This document shows, one piece after another, positions 37,301 through 48,580 of a DNA stretch of 64,000 bases; position 1 is the stretch's first letter, and every line of letters begins with the position of its first letter. The position numbers and the translations under genes are program-made. Under the pieces are notes generated by a model that searched no databases, was not told the DNA's origin, and worked only from the letters and a program-made list of their open reading frames with translations. Source of the DNA: Takakia lepidozioides (Eukaryota; Streptophyta; Takakiopsida; Takakiales; Takakiaceae); contig CM060732.1 in the NCBI GenBank assembly GCA_030704615.1, positions 28,191,053 through 28,255,052 on the forward strand, given 5' to 3'.

Positions 37301-38294
37301 GGTGCAATCCCCGCACTCTCCTCCTCTCCTGACGGTACAAAAGCCTCCACCCAGGCTTGTTGCACCCGTCGATCAGCATCCCGCTGCAAATCCTTGCTCG
37401 TGCCCCACAATGGAGTCTGAGCAACCATGGTAGGCAACTCCGCCATACCATACATGTCATCCTGCTCTCCCGGAGGTGGTACATCCTCTGAATGAGCATT
37501 GCCCTCAAGCAACTCTCTAGGCCAACTCACTGCCGCTGTGAATGCTGCTAGTGTCGGCATCTTGCCTCGCTGGGCAACCGCAACTCCTCCTATGAACGTC
37601 ACAGGGAGCTGCACACGCCGGCCCTCCCCTGACTGCCATGCAGGCCTATAGGAAGCTGACTCCTCCCAAAAATCCAGGGTGAAGCCCATGGGGTACAACA
37701 CTGCCCCACCAACCAGGACATCGTATGAGACTGCGTCTGTGACAATGGCCTTGGCTCGCATCACTGAGCCATCTGTAGGGTGATCCGGCCGTAGTCTGAT
37801 AGCCAACTCACGCCGTGTCATGCCCCGAGCCTGCTCCGATCCTCCCAAGACGTCTGTATCTGGAAAGGACAAGGCTCCATATCCGCCTCCGTGAGGCCCA
37901 AGCCTGCAATAGCAGCTCTGCCCAGCATCAATGGCTGAGCTCCCGAGTCCAACAAGACCCGCAGTGGCCGGTACCTCTTGCCTGCCGGTCCACTCAAACA
38001 GAAAATGCCATCCTGGTTGTCTAACATGACAACTCCAGGTGTCACCATGGCGCGCTCAATGGCTGGCCTAGCTGGCAGCTCCATCAACCTGGCAGCTGCA
38101 GCTTGCCATGGCGCCGCCGTGGCAGTCTTGACCCTCAAATCCGAGGATCCCTCCGGCACTACACCTCCTACTATCTCCGCAGAAGATGAAGTAACCTCCC
38201 CACTCTCACAGAGTGTAGCTGCCAGCCTGAACACCTCAGCTGGTCTTACCCCGGCGTCGCAATCATGGTAGCCGAGAACAATGGAGCCTGGCAC
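37301..38294 (-). pseudogene. Aspartic protease and linker of the retroelement
   Basis: 38294-37818 holds LRVLLDSGAQPLMLGR, the DSGA-type active site of retropepsins. The second half continues after a frameshift at about 37850 in the frame of 37872-36973 (SYDVLVGGAVLYPMGFTLDF), then a linker of low similarity. It overlaps the end of gag by 49 bp in a different frame; this might be a genuine gag-pol frameshift or a later mutation. Confidence 0.8.
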
Positions 38295-40180
38295 ACAGAT
38301 GTGGCCGCTCCTAGCAGCACACTAGCTGCCGTAGCCTTGGCAACACTAGGTAGTGGTGCTACCCGTGTAGCTCTCCCCAATGGCATAGTAACCTCCGCCT
38401 CGGTAACAGTCGGGCGAGAACTAGGTGCCATGGATGGCGTCGACACTGTCTCCGCCAATGTGAATGACTGAGGAAGCCTAGCCTGACGGCTTGCCTCCCC
38501 ACGCTGTGGATCCAACTCCACCTCTGCACCTCGTGGCTCAGGAACTCGTGCTGCTCCTCGAGTCACGGCTGCAGCAGACTCCACCTGCACTAGTGGTAGT
38601 GCTGCTCCACACATGAATCCCATGCCTCCCATATCTCCTCCCTCAGGAGCAGGAGGTGGACCATCCGGCCTTAGAGCCGGTACCACCTGAGCTGTAGCCA
38701 TGGCAGCGAGCCTCTGCTCTAGCTGCTGAAGCCGGTTGGCCATGCCTTGGTCAACACCCTGACCTTCGCGTCCTTGGCCACGTTGAGCTTGCCCTTGGCC
38801 TCGTGGCTGGCCACCTCGTCCCCTCTGGGCTGCTCCACCTCGCCCCCGGCCACCATTGTTCTCTTGGAACTGGCCTGGGCGCAACTCAGGATGCAAACCA
38901 TAACACTGAGCCTCTCCATGCCCGTGTTTGCCACAATGCCCACACTGTAACTGTGCAGGCTGTGCATGTGCCGGCCCTTTGCCTCCCTCTGGACAATCCT
39001 TCTTGACATGGGGTCCTCCACATGTCCAGCACACCACATCCGCCCGTTGTTGGCCAGCAAATGAAGGGAGAGACCCCTGCATCTGAGGTCCTCTCTGCCC
39101 TTCCCTGAGCTTCACCTGAGCCCCCTTGTTGCCTTGAGCACGTTGAGGTAGTGGTTGGCTAGGAGCACCACTACCCCGTGGTGTCTCCTTAGCAAATCCC
39201 ACCATGACCACTCGTTCCTCCACCATGTTGAGCTCTATCCGCTCTGCCAGCAAAACACATTTGCTAAGGTGGGTTGGGCCGCTTGTAGGAGAGTTGCATC
39301 CCGCACCCTTCTCCTCAGCTCCTTGTCCAATATCCCATACCAGAATTGGACTGCCTGAGCTTCCGTAACCCCTTGGGTTACATTTATCAAGCGCCTCATA
39401 CGAGTGAAAGCCTCCCTCAAGCTCTCGGTCGGCTTCCGTTGGAACTCTTGCAAGCTCCGCAACTTCTCTGTCCTCACCCCTTGGTAGTTCCCTCTCAACT
39501 CTTCGAAGAACTCCACGACAGGGTTGAAGGCAGGCACGGGTGCTAGTGCTGGTGCGGTAGTGGCTTGGGTGGACGTCGTAGCTACTGTACCACCAGTCCC
39601 ACTGCTGCTTGCTGAAGCTGCCGGTGCAGCGGCGGGTGTAGCCACTGCCCTCGTGGCTCTAGTGCCCTAGTGATGGAGACATAATCGGGTGACCAGTACA
39701 TCCTCCACTCCTCTATCTCAACCTCATGCCCCGCCTGAACTCATGGTAATCATCCATAGGCGGCCCCTCAAGGTGCTGAAACAGCCCTTCCATGCCATGA
39801 AAGGCGTAAATAGTTGTGGATTGCGCATTTGCTGCAAATCACACCAACTATCAAACTCTTGGATAAAATCATCCAACTCGATGGTGCCCACCGCCCCAGA
39901 GTACCTTCGTGGCCCCTTGGTAGCTCCATACATCTCCTCCATGTGTCCCACAACAATGGCAAAGAAACAACTTGCACCGCCGGTATGAGTCCTTCTGATT
40001 CACAATCCGAATCAGAACCTTCCGTAGAAGACACAGGAGGTGAAGGTGGCCTAAACCCACACACTCGCTCGTGTACCCACTAGTATCGCTAGTGCTCGAA
40101 CCGGCACTATCCCCAGCAACTAGTGGCACCTCCGTGTTGACACTCAACCGGTCATGAAATGTCCCTAACCCCCTCTCCAC
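38246..40180 (-). pseudogene. Gag with two zinc knuckles
   Basis: 39645-39235 has FNPVVEFFEELRGNYQ and LREAFTRMRRLINVTQGVTE, resembling retrotransposon gag capsid segments. After a frameshift near 39245, the frame 39253-38246 carries two CCHC knuckles (CWTCGGPHVKKDC and CGHCGKHGHGEAQC), an RG/Q-rich RNA-binding stretch and a Ser/Pro/Ala-rich tail. The N-terminal part (40180-39650) is scattered over three frames. Confidence 0.82.
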
Positions 40181-40343
40181 AAGGTAACCGGGTAGAGAAA
40201 CCTGTTGCGGGCTTATGGTTTGGAATACTAAGTTCCTAACATAGCCTACACCTGAACTTGCATGACCATGGGAATATCATGAAGATACTCCTCAAACCGC
40301 CCTCCACGAGCTTCAAAATTCGGCCTTCCAGACCACATGCCCA

Positions 40344-41645
40344 GTCCTTAGTCCACCAGTGCCTCTACGAGTCAGCACAGGCCATCCACAGGTCAACACG
40401 GGCCACCACAGACCTGCACAGGCCCACACAGCTCACTGGTCACAGCCGTCACAGTCCCACAGGCCACTGGGCACAGCCTGTCACAGCCCCTCACAGCTCG
40501 TCACAGCCTCAAAGGCCTCAGGCACAGCCTGTCACAGCCCAAAGGCCTCAGGCGCGGCCTGTCATAGCCCTCACAGCCCTTAGGCACGGCCTGTCACAGC
40601 CCTCACAGCCCGTCACAGCCTCAAAGGCCATGGGCACAGCCTGTCACAGCCCGTCACAGCCCCACAGGCCTCAGGACACAGCCTGTCACAGCCCCGCACA
40701 GCCCGTCACAGCCCCAAAGGCCACTGGGCACAGCCTGTCACAGCCGGTCACAGCCTGACACAGCCCGTCACAGCCCCACAGGGCACAGGGCACAGCCTGT
40801 CACAGCCTGTCACAGCCCATCACAGCCCATCACAGCCTCAAAGGCCATGGGCACGGCTGTCACAGCCCATCACAGCCCATCACAGCCTCAAAGGCCATGG
40901 GCACGGCCTGTCACAGCCCCTCACAGCCCGTCACGGCCTCAAAGGCCTCAGGCACGGCCTGTCACAGCCCCTCACAGCCCCAAAGGCCATGGGCACGGCC
41001 TGTCACAGCCCCTCACAGCCCCTCATAGCCTCAAAGGCCTCAGGCACGGCCTGTCACAGCCCCTCACAGCCCCAAAGGCCATGGGCACAGCCTGTCACAG
41101 CCCATCACAGCCCCAAAGGCCACTGGGCACAGCCCGTCACAGCCCACAGGGCACAGGGCACAGCCTGTCACAGCCTGTCACAGCCTGTCACAGCCTGTCA
41201 CAGCCCATCACAGCCCATCACAGCCTCAAAGGCCTCAGGCACGGCCTGTCACAGCCCCTCACAGCCCATCACAACCCCAAAGGCCATGGGCACAGTCTGT
41301 CACAGCCCGTCACAGCCCCACAGGCCTCAGGGCACAGCCTGTCACAGCCTGACACAGCCCGTCACAGCCCCACAGGGCACAGGGCACAGCCTGTCACAGC
41401 CCATCACAGCCTGTCACAGCTTGCCACAGCCCGTCACAGCCCGTCACAGCCCCAAAGGCCACTGGGCACAGCCTGGCACAGCCTGACACAGCCCGTCACA
41501 GCCCCACAAGGCACAGGGCACAGCCTGTCACAGCCCATCACAGCCTGTCACAGCTTGCCACAGCCCATCACAGCCCGTCACAGCCCGTCACAGCTCGCCA
41601 CAGCCTGACACAGCCCGTCACAGCCCGTCACAGCTTGCCACACAT
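40344..41645. repeat. CACAGCC satellite-like array inside the retrotransposon leader
   Basis: About 1.3 kb of CACAGCCYGTCACAGCCC words combined with CCAAAGGCCATGGGCACGG or CCTCAGGCACGG spacers, in higher-order units of roughly 50-100 bp. It lies upstream of gag on the coding strand. Open frames of 166, 253 and 165 codons in two + strand frames exist only because the repeat lacks stops. Confidence 0.9.
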
Positions 41646-42119
41646 GGCCGCTCTGGCAGTTTAGCCATTTCTCCAAGGGGTTTAGCCACGCCAAGCTAGG
41701 GTTTGTGTCTCTTGGACTCTAGGCTTCTTTCCACCGAGCTATGGTGGCCGTGAGGAAATCAGCAAGGTATCCTTGCTCTTTCGGCTCCCACACACCACCA
41801 TAGTAGCCCTAAGCCATGAGGTGGTTGCCACAAACCAAGCCTTCTTTCTCACTTAGCCTACCCAAACACGCCACTAAACTCAATGGCAAACAACCAAGCC
41901 CTGCTGGTTCCCAGCCCTTGTGAGCACTCATTCAAGCACTCTCCTTGCCATAGCATCTGTCTTAGAGCCTATTCCAGCCCTCTACACCTGTTGCTTCAAG
42001 AGTTGCGCTCCCTTCAAGCTTGAAGTTGAAACCCCAACTCACATAGGCCCTACAAGTGCTTTTCTTTCACTCCAAGTGGAAACCAGCCCTAGACCTTCCG
42101 TTCTAGCTCTCTAAGGCTT

Positions 42120-42570
42120 GAAAACAAGAGCCTCAATGGGCTGAAGGCATGCTCCACACATGCCCCACTCTCACCATAAGAGAATCAGCTCCTTTGCTTC
42201 ATTTCTTGCACCCACAAACCTGATAATACAAGCTTCAGCAGGCTGAAAGCATGCTCTACATGCCCTACAGGGAAACCAGCCCCTTCCTTCCTTTCTTGCA
42301 CTCCCACACCTAAAAGTGCAAGCCTTCACCAGGCTGATAGCATGCTCCACACATACATTGCCCTCACATAAGGGAAGTCAGCCCTTCCCTCTTCCTTGCT
42401 TGCCCTCCAAGCTTGAAGATGGAAGCTTCAATGAGCTGAATACATGCTCCACACATGCAACCTCTTCACACAAGAGATATCAGCCCCCTATCTTGGCTCC
42501 TTGGCTCCTTGATGCTCTCTATGACAAGACTAAGCACTCCATAGCTTTTGCCAAGCTCCTGAAACCCTAA
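42120..42570. repeat. About 100-bp tandem repeat, four copies
   Basis: The motif GGCTGAAGGCATGCTCCACA (42140) recurs with changes at about 42240, 42334 and 42437, each followed by a CAGC(C)CC(T)TTCC-like stretch. It is part of the non-coding leader of the retrotransposon. Confidence 0.75.
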
Positions 42571-43344
42571 GGCTTACATTTCCAGCCACAAGACACTTCT
42601 CTTGTGGTGCAAGAGCTCTTCTTCCAAGCTCTGTAACCCTAGGTGCACATTCCATGGCCTTGCCGCACCTCTTAGCTCTTGTTCCAGCCCTGCTCTCGCC
42701 ATGACAAGAGCCCTCTCAATGCTGAAGCTCGAGATTGAAACCCAATCTCACCATACTCCACAAAGTGCACTGATTTGCCCCAAGCCAAATCAGCCCTTTC
42801 GCTTGGTCCTGCAGTATGGTGCTTTCATCTCTGAAGCTGAAGATCGAATGCCAAGGTTTACCACCTCGTAACCCACATCGCCTCCGCTTCTAACAACCAA
42901 GAGTTCCACGGTGCTCCTTGCATAACAACTTGGTTTCTCTCATTCTCAAGCAAAAACCACAAGTGCTACAACTAACTCGTATCTAGCACTCATAGATACG
43001 AGCTCATCTTTCTCGAGTGATAAAGAAGAAGAATACAAGCACAAGCTCATGCGAGCTCACAAAGCTGAAGCATAAACTCATGCATATATAACCTCATCAC
43101 TCAAATACAAGTCAAGCCAAGTGCACCCCACGCCATGGGGAATCCACACTACGGCGCCATAGCTAGGCGCGGTGAGGCTCAACTCGAGAAAGATGAGCCT
43201 CCCGCGCTTGCCGTGAAGATAACCACTCCAGGGCCTAAATCTGCCTTGACCCCTGGATTGACACTTGGGCCAATCCCAAATGTCAATATGTAAAAGCTAG
43301 CTATTTCCTAGCTAGTTTCACACTAGTGGTAAAATAACTTGACA

Positions 43345-43520
43345 GCATGCACAATGGTGGGACAACCACGATCGCAAGGTGTGGCTTTTTCTCAATGTAC
43401 AATGACGAGTGGAGCTGGTGGGATAGGGGGCAGACATGGACTCAAGCCCTAGAATCGGGGCATGAAGGCGTGCACGATGGTGGGACAATCGCGATCGCAA
43501 GGTGTGGCTTTTTCTCTATG
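43345..43520. repeat. 122-bp tandem repeat, right part
   Basis: Continues the 32005-32407 array beyond the retrotransposon: GCATGCACAATGGTGGGACA then GATCGCAAGGTGTGG, repeated at 43466. The interruption and GCAT duplication show that the array predates the insertion. Confidence 0.9.
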
Positions 43521-45000
43521 TATGATGTGAAGAAGTTTGTCCATCTTGCAAATGCGGGCTCTTGGCTCTTGTTAGACGTACCATGATTTTGTATTCTTCC
43601 TGATGTTTACAAGGTTCTTGGGAGAGTCAGGTTGGTCTTAGCAGGTCGTGTTTCAATCTCCGCTCGCTCAGCTGCACCGTGGTGGTTCTCATGGACCAAT
43701 CTGCCATTACCAGACTACAGACACAAGTAGTACACACAAGAGGTCCGTATGGGTTCATGGGGAGTCAAATCCTCCATGGGTCATGACACAAGGTTGAGGA
43801 CAATGTGGTAAGGGCACCTTCTTCTTCGACCTATTTCAGAGCTTGCATGAGTTTTTTTACCGATCCTTACCGATGGTGGGACAATCGCAATCGCAAGGTG
43901 TGGCTTTTCCTTAATGTAGGATGTGAAGAAGTTTGTCCATCCTACAAATGTGGGCTTTTGGCTCCTGTTAGTACCATGATTTGGTATTCTTCCTGATGTT
44001 TACAAGGTTCTTGGGAGAATCATCTTGGTCTTAGCAGCCCGCTGATTCATTTCCTGATTCAACCTATTTCAGCCTGTTTTGCCCTCTTATCAGACTCGGG
44101 CCTGATATGCATATTGAATTTTGTTAAGTTAGCTCGTTGGTGCAAGAAAGAGAGTCAGCTTGGTCTTAGCAGGCTGTGAGGGCACCTTCTTCTTCAACCT
44201 ATTTCAGCATGTTTTGCCCTCTTATCAGACTCAGGCCTGATATGCATATTGAATTCTGTTAAGTTAGCTCGTTGGTGCAAGAGAGAGAGTCAGCTTGGTC
44301 TTAGTAGGCCGTGATGGCACCTTCTTCTTCAACCTATTTCAGCCTGTTTTGCCCTCTTATCAGACTCGGGCCTGATATGCATATTGTAATCTGGAAAGAG
44401 GTCGACATGTTTGCAAAATGAAGGCCTTGCTTGGTGCCTGCAGAATCCATTGCAATGTGGAGATGGCTAAACGTGCGGCATGAAGGTACCTTCTTCAACA
44501 CATTTCACACTGTTTTTCCCTATTACCACAGTCCCTAAATTTTCATTTTGAATTCTGCAAGTTAGCTCGTTCGTGATGTGAGGTTGCATGAGTTTTATAC
44601 CGATCTTTCACGATGGTGGGACAACCGCAATCACCAAGTGTGGCTTTTCTTAATGTACGATGTGAAGACGTTCGTCCATCTTGCAAAGGTGGGCTCTTGA
44701 CTCCTGGAGTACCATGATTTGGTATTCTTCCTAATGTTTACAAGGTTCTTAGGAGAGTCAGCTTGCAGGTCTTAGCAGGTCGTGTTTCAATCTCTCCTTG
44801 CTCAGTTGCACCGTGGTGGTTCTCACAGACCAATCCGACATTACCTGACTACAGACAAACAACACACACAAGAGGTCATTTTTGGGTTGATGGTCGGTCA
44901 AATCCTCCATGGGTCAAGGACAATATTGTAAGGGCACATTTCAGCCTGTTTTGCCCTCTCATCAGACTTGGCCCTGAGATGCATGTTGAATTCTGCATGG
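43521..45000. repeat. Complex tandem repeat family
   Basis: Units of about 150 bp (CACCTTCTTCTTCAACCTATT, then CAGACTCGGGCCTGATATGC, then GTTAGCTCGTTGG) repeat three times at 44050-44400. A second unit (GAAGAAGTTTGTCCATC, then GATGTTTACAAGGTTCTTGG) occurs at 43530, 43925 and 44665. Related stretches occur again at 54640-55045 inside the TIR transposon. Confidence 0.75.
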
Positions 45001-45850
45001 GTGATAAGTAGGGTTGGGTGTTTGCTGGAACAATTATAGGCTGTCATTGTCAGCTGCTAGCAGCAAGGGAAGGATGTATGCATGATTTGTGCAGAGCTTG
45101 GATAGCTGAGGAGCAGGGGTAGAGTCTAGTGGGTCCAGATTCATCCAAGAGGGCGGGACTTCAAGCTCACGATTACCTATAATTCTCTGTGGATCAATAG
45201 CTGCAAGAAACCTGCATGGATAGATGGTCAACTGGAAGCCGCAGTAATAGCGGCACAATTGATAAAATCGGGCACTACTAATGAAGGCACCTTCTTCAAC
45301 ACATTTTCACCATGTTTTTCCCTCTTATCATAATTGGCCCTAAATTTTCATGTTGAATTATGCAAGTTAGCTGGTTGAGTGAACCTTTGATAGTTTGGAG
45401 TGACTTTGACATGGTACTGCCAATGTGACAACAGGGAAGTATCCAGAAACAGGTTACAGCTGAGACGAGGAGAAGCTGTGGAATGAATACTTTTCTAACC
45501 CCAGTCCATGGTGGGACAATCGAGGCAAAAAGGTGAATGCCTGTTGGATTATAGAGAGTAGCAGATGCAATTGACCACAGTGATAAGTTGAGTTGGGTGT
45601 TTCCTAGAACAAATCTAGGCTGTCATTGTTAGGTGCTAACAGTGAGGCAAGGATGTATGCATGATTTGTGCAGCGGCATGGATAGCTGAAGGAGCAGGGA
45701 TAGAGTCTGGGTCCAGATTCATCCAAGAGGGCCGGACTTCAAGCTCCAGATTACCTATGATTCCATGTAGATCAATAGCTACAAGAAATCTGGTGCATGG
45801 GTAGATGGTCAACTAAAGGTAGCAACTGCAACGGCACAGTTGATAAAATC
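45000..45850. repeat. Direct duplication of about 260 bp
   Basis: 45003-45265 and 45590-45850 share GGATGTATGCATGATTTGTG, GGGTCCAGATTCATCCAAGA and AGATGGTCAACT, at about 85-90% by eye. A third partial copy lies at 54975-55045. Confidence 0.85.
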
Positions 45851-45869
45851 AGGCACCTCAACCATGACC

Positions 45870-46180
45870 ACAGTTTTTGAAAGAGGATCAAGAGAGGTGG
45901 TTGAACGAGATGTGGTGTTTTGGAGTGCCATGATTGCAAGGTATGTGCAGCATGGGTATGGGATTAAGGCTTTGGAAACCTAGGAGCAAATGATGTGGGA
46001 AGGGATGAAGCAAGACCAGGTCATATTCATTTGTGTTTGTAATATGCATATGGGAGCCTAACAGCCCTGGGAAGGGGCAAAGAGGTTCATGGTGACATTA
46101 TCAAAGCTGAAATTGTACCAGATATCATTCTGAACATTCCCCTAGTGTACATCTACATCAAATGTGAGCCTGGCAGCCCT
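45870..46180 (+). pseudogene. PPR protein fragment
   Basis: The translation gives VERDVVFWSAMIARYVQHGY, then EQMMWEGMKQDQVIFICVCN, then after a frame change LGRGKEVHGDIIKAEIVPDI and LNIPLVYIYIKC. These are the L/S-type pentatricopeptide repeats found in plant organellar RNA-editing and processing factors (PLS subfamily). Stops at about 45988 and 46061 and a frameshift show that it is a dead fragment. PLS-class PPR genes are very numerous in some non-flowering plants. Confidence 0.82.
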
Positions 46181-46425
46181 GACCAAAGAAGAACATGAAG
46201 AGGGCTTACAATTTCATTCGCCCAGGCATAGACATTGCTGGCAATGAGAAGAAGGCAGGAAAGCAGTTCAGTGTTCCTAGCATGCATGCGGAGACACCGT
46301 ATAGAAGTTAGGCTTAGACTTTTATCATGGCTGGATTTTGTTGACAATGTTCCAGCACTTAACTCTCTGGGATTCTATTTTATTTTGTGGAGCTTGAATC
46401 TCCAATGGTACTTCTTTCACTACAC

Positions 46426-46925
46426 TAGTGGTATGTGTTCCTCTAGTCATGTTCATAATCACTTGCACATCACTGTAATAGTGGTATAATTTAAAACTGT
46501 GGGAGTAGCCAAATGCACACAATTGCCTATATTACCACTTGTATAGTGGTATAAGTAGTCACATTCTATTACTGTATTAGTGGTATGAATTCCTCCAGTG
46601 GTATTCCTAATCACTTATATACCACTCTGTTACTAATCACTCCAATCCATAGTTCCCACTCAGAGAGACACCATGGATGACTCAAACAGCTTACACACCA
46701 CTCTATGGGTAATCATTCCAATGACCTGCTGAGAGACCTCTATGGGTAATCATTCCAATGACCTGCTGAGAGACGTCATCCACTGACATAACCACTCTGT
46801 GAGTGCTATTGTATATTATCAGTTTTCATAGCATGACTCTATGAGTCAACAAAGTGGCTTAGTGTCTTTTACCACTCAAAATGAGTGGTTAACAGAGTGG
46901 TTATTCCGCATTTTTCTTCTAGTGT
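46426..46925. repeat. Short AGTGGTAT/CACTNNT inverted motifs and a 40-bp tandem duplication
   Basis: AGTGGTATAA/ATGTG and CACTTGTATAGTGG-type words alternate, giving small hairpins. CTCTATGGGTAATCATTCCA starting at 46700 is duplicated at about 46737. Related to the 31226-31890 repeats. Confidence 0.6.
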
Positions 46926-47328
46926 GAGCTTCCTGTACCTGTATGCGTGGAGAGAGAGTGATGGTCGGCATATTCAGTCATATAGTCTTGCATTGCATTT
47001 TCTCTGTTTCAGGTTGAACAGATTAGGGAAGTGGAATGGCGGTACCGCCAATCACTTTTTTTGAGACCATACTGTAGATTCATGTAGAGTATCGATTGCA
47101 AAGTACATTCCAGACAGACAAGAAATAGTGATTGTTTGTGACGATCATCACAATGGAGTCTCTCTGACTTATCTGCACTCAATTTCTGCCCTAAACTAGA
47201 GCAAGTGTCGGTGCCGCCAATCACTAAGACATATATTTCATTGCACCAAACCGATCCAGTAGGTCCTTCAAATGTAATGTTTTTTTTATTGTTGTTAACG
47301 CCGTTCGCTAATGCTCAGAACCTCTCTG

Positions 47329-48350
47329 TAGATACAAATGGGAAAAGCACATTAGTGTCTCCTGAGATCACAGATACCTAGGATGATTGCTGGAAGGATG
47401 TTAATGAGGAGTTCTAGCTGGGCCTCATGATGGGAAGAAACACCCAGCAATTCTACAACCACATGTTCTACGTCTGGGACGGCAACCACCGATTGCTGGC
47501 ATGGATGGGATACATTCAGAAACATCATGCGAAAGACAAAGACAAGTATGTTGTTGTAGAGGCAATGGTTTTGGATCCTGGAAACGACATCACTAGGCTT
47601 TCTTCTGCTATGCACGACGTGAACAAGTAAGTCATCCTACAGACTCCATTACCTCTCCAATGTCTTGTTAATCCCACCAAAAAACGATGTTTACCAATGT
47701 ATTGTTTTCAATCTTTTTGCAGATCGACAGAGAAATCGCATGTGACAACAAGCTTGGTCTACACACTGTTTCGAATTCAGAGGATTGGTCTGATGAAGCT
47801 GGATGATTTTCGCACAGTACTCCACCCCGATATAATCAAGAAGTGCGAAACAGGAAGAACTGCAAGCACTTGGTATTCTTTGACTCGAGAGACGTTTCTG
47901 GAGTACATGTATGCGGTAAGGCCGAGCCTGTACTCACTTGTCTTTCTGAATACATGTTTGTATTCCGTTTTGTACTCATCCCTATTTGATTTGCAGCAAG
48001 AACTGGCAGAGGCAGCTGAGAAGGGGAAATCCAAATACTACCGCACTACAACAGAGAACTTAGGACATCAAAGGGTGTGGAAGCAACAATAAAGAAGGAG
48101 TATGAAATCCGCAGAACCAAACTGATGTCCGCCTTCTCAAAGCAGCTTAGAATAGTAGATCCTGGCCTTGGAGATGAGTTCCTTCTGCAGATCAAATCTC
48201 ACTATAACAAGCATGTGCACCCGGAGATGCAGCAGGAGAAATTGCACCGGCTGGCCATCTCCATGGTCGACCCCCAAACCAAAATAAGATGGCTGGAGAT
48301 TTGGAACTCAGAGCAGACAGTGAAGGACTTGAATCAAGGGGATGCTTCCG
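47329..48350 (+). pseudogene. Decayed partial copy of the ParB-like gene
   Basis: Exons about 47329-47626, 47723-47915 and 47997-48350 match the - strand gene at 58540-57560. It keeps MFYVWDGNHRLLAW (the DGNHR motif), MHDVNK before the same GT-AG splice site (AACAA|GTAAGT), EYMYA before the next intron, and KLHRLAISMVDPQTKIRWLE. In-frame TAG codons lie at 47379 and 47415, and a one-base frameshift at about 48060 puts TSKGVEATIKK in a new frame. Homology stops near 48330, so the methyltransferase part is missing. Confidence 0.82.
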
Positions 48351-48580
48351 CATGAGAGCGCGTGAGCGTGAGTGGGCTCACGCCACGTCATCAGTTATTG
48401 CTACGTTGGCTGACCGGTCTGACGCCACGTCAGCCGACCTCGCCAGCGCGCCCGACGCCACATCACGTCATGCCACATCATTGTCATAGGCATGGCCCTA
48501 TAACCGCGGACCGAACATGCAAATGGGGGCCTATAGCCGCGGATTGCGCATTTGGCAGACATGGAACCATGTGTGGGCGA
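48350..48580. other. Cluster of ACGTCA words and paired CCGCGGA motifs
   Basis: GCCACGTCATC, GCCACGTCAGCC and ACATCACGTCATGCC lie within 120 bp; ACGTCA is the core bound by plant bZIP (TGA-type) factors. TATAACCGCGGA and TATAGCCGCGGA follow as an imperfect pair at 48499 and 48531. Whether any gene is regulated is unknown. Confidence 0.3.

Larger units (their letters stand above)
32408..43344 (-). mobile_element. Ty3/gypsy-type retrotransposon carrying a DNA methyltransferase and a PHD-tailed integrase
   Basis: 10.9 kb, - strand. The insertion is defined by a GCAT duplication (32404-32407 and 43345-43348) inside a 122-bp tandem array; the termini are TGTCGTGCGC on the left and AACTTGACA on the right, so TG...CA is respected. 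Order along the - strand: 3.1 kb of non-coding repeats, gag with two zinc knuckles, aspartic protease, DNMT3-like C5 methyltransferase, reverse transcriptase, RNase H, integrase, PHD finger. I could not find matching LTRs at the two ends, so either one LTR is lost or the element is atypical. At least two in-frame stops and several frameshifts make this copy inactive. C5 methyltransferases captured by retrotransposons have been reported from dinoflagellates and a charophyte alga. Confidence 0.85.

Noticed and set aside
40258-41608. Long + strand open frames rich in Gln, Pro, Ser and His
   Set aside because: They translate the CACAGCC repeat in two frames. The region is the non-coding leader of a - strand retrotransposon.
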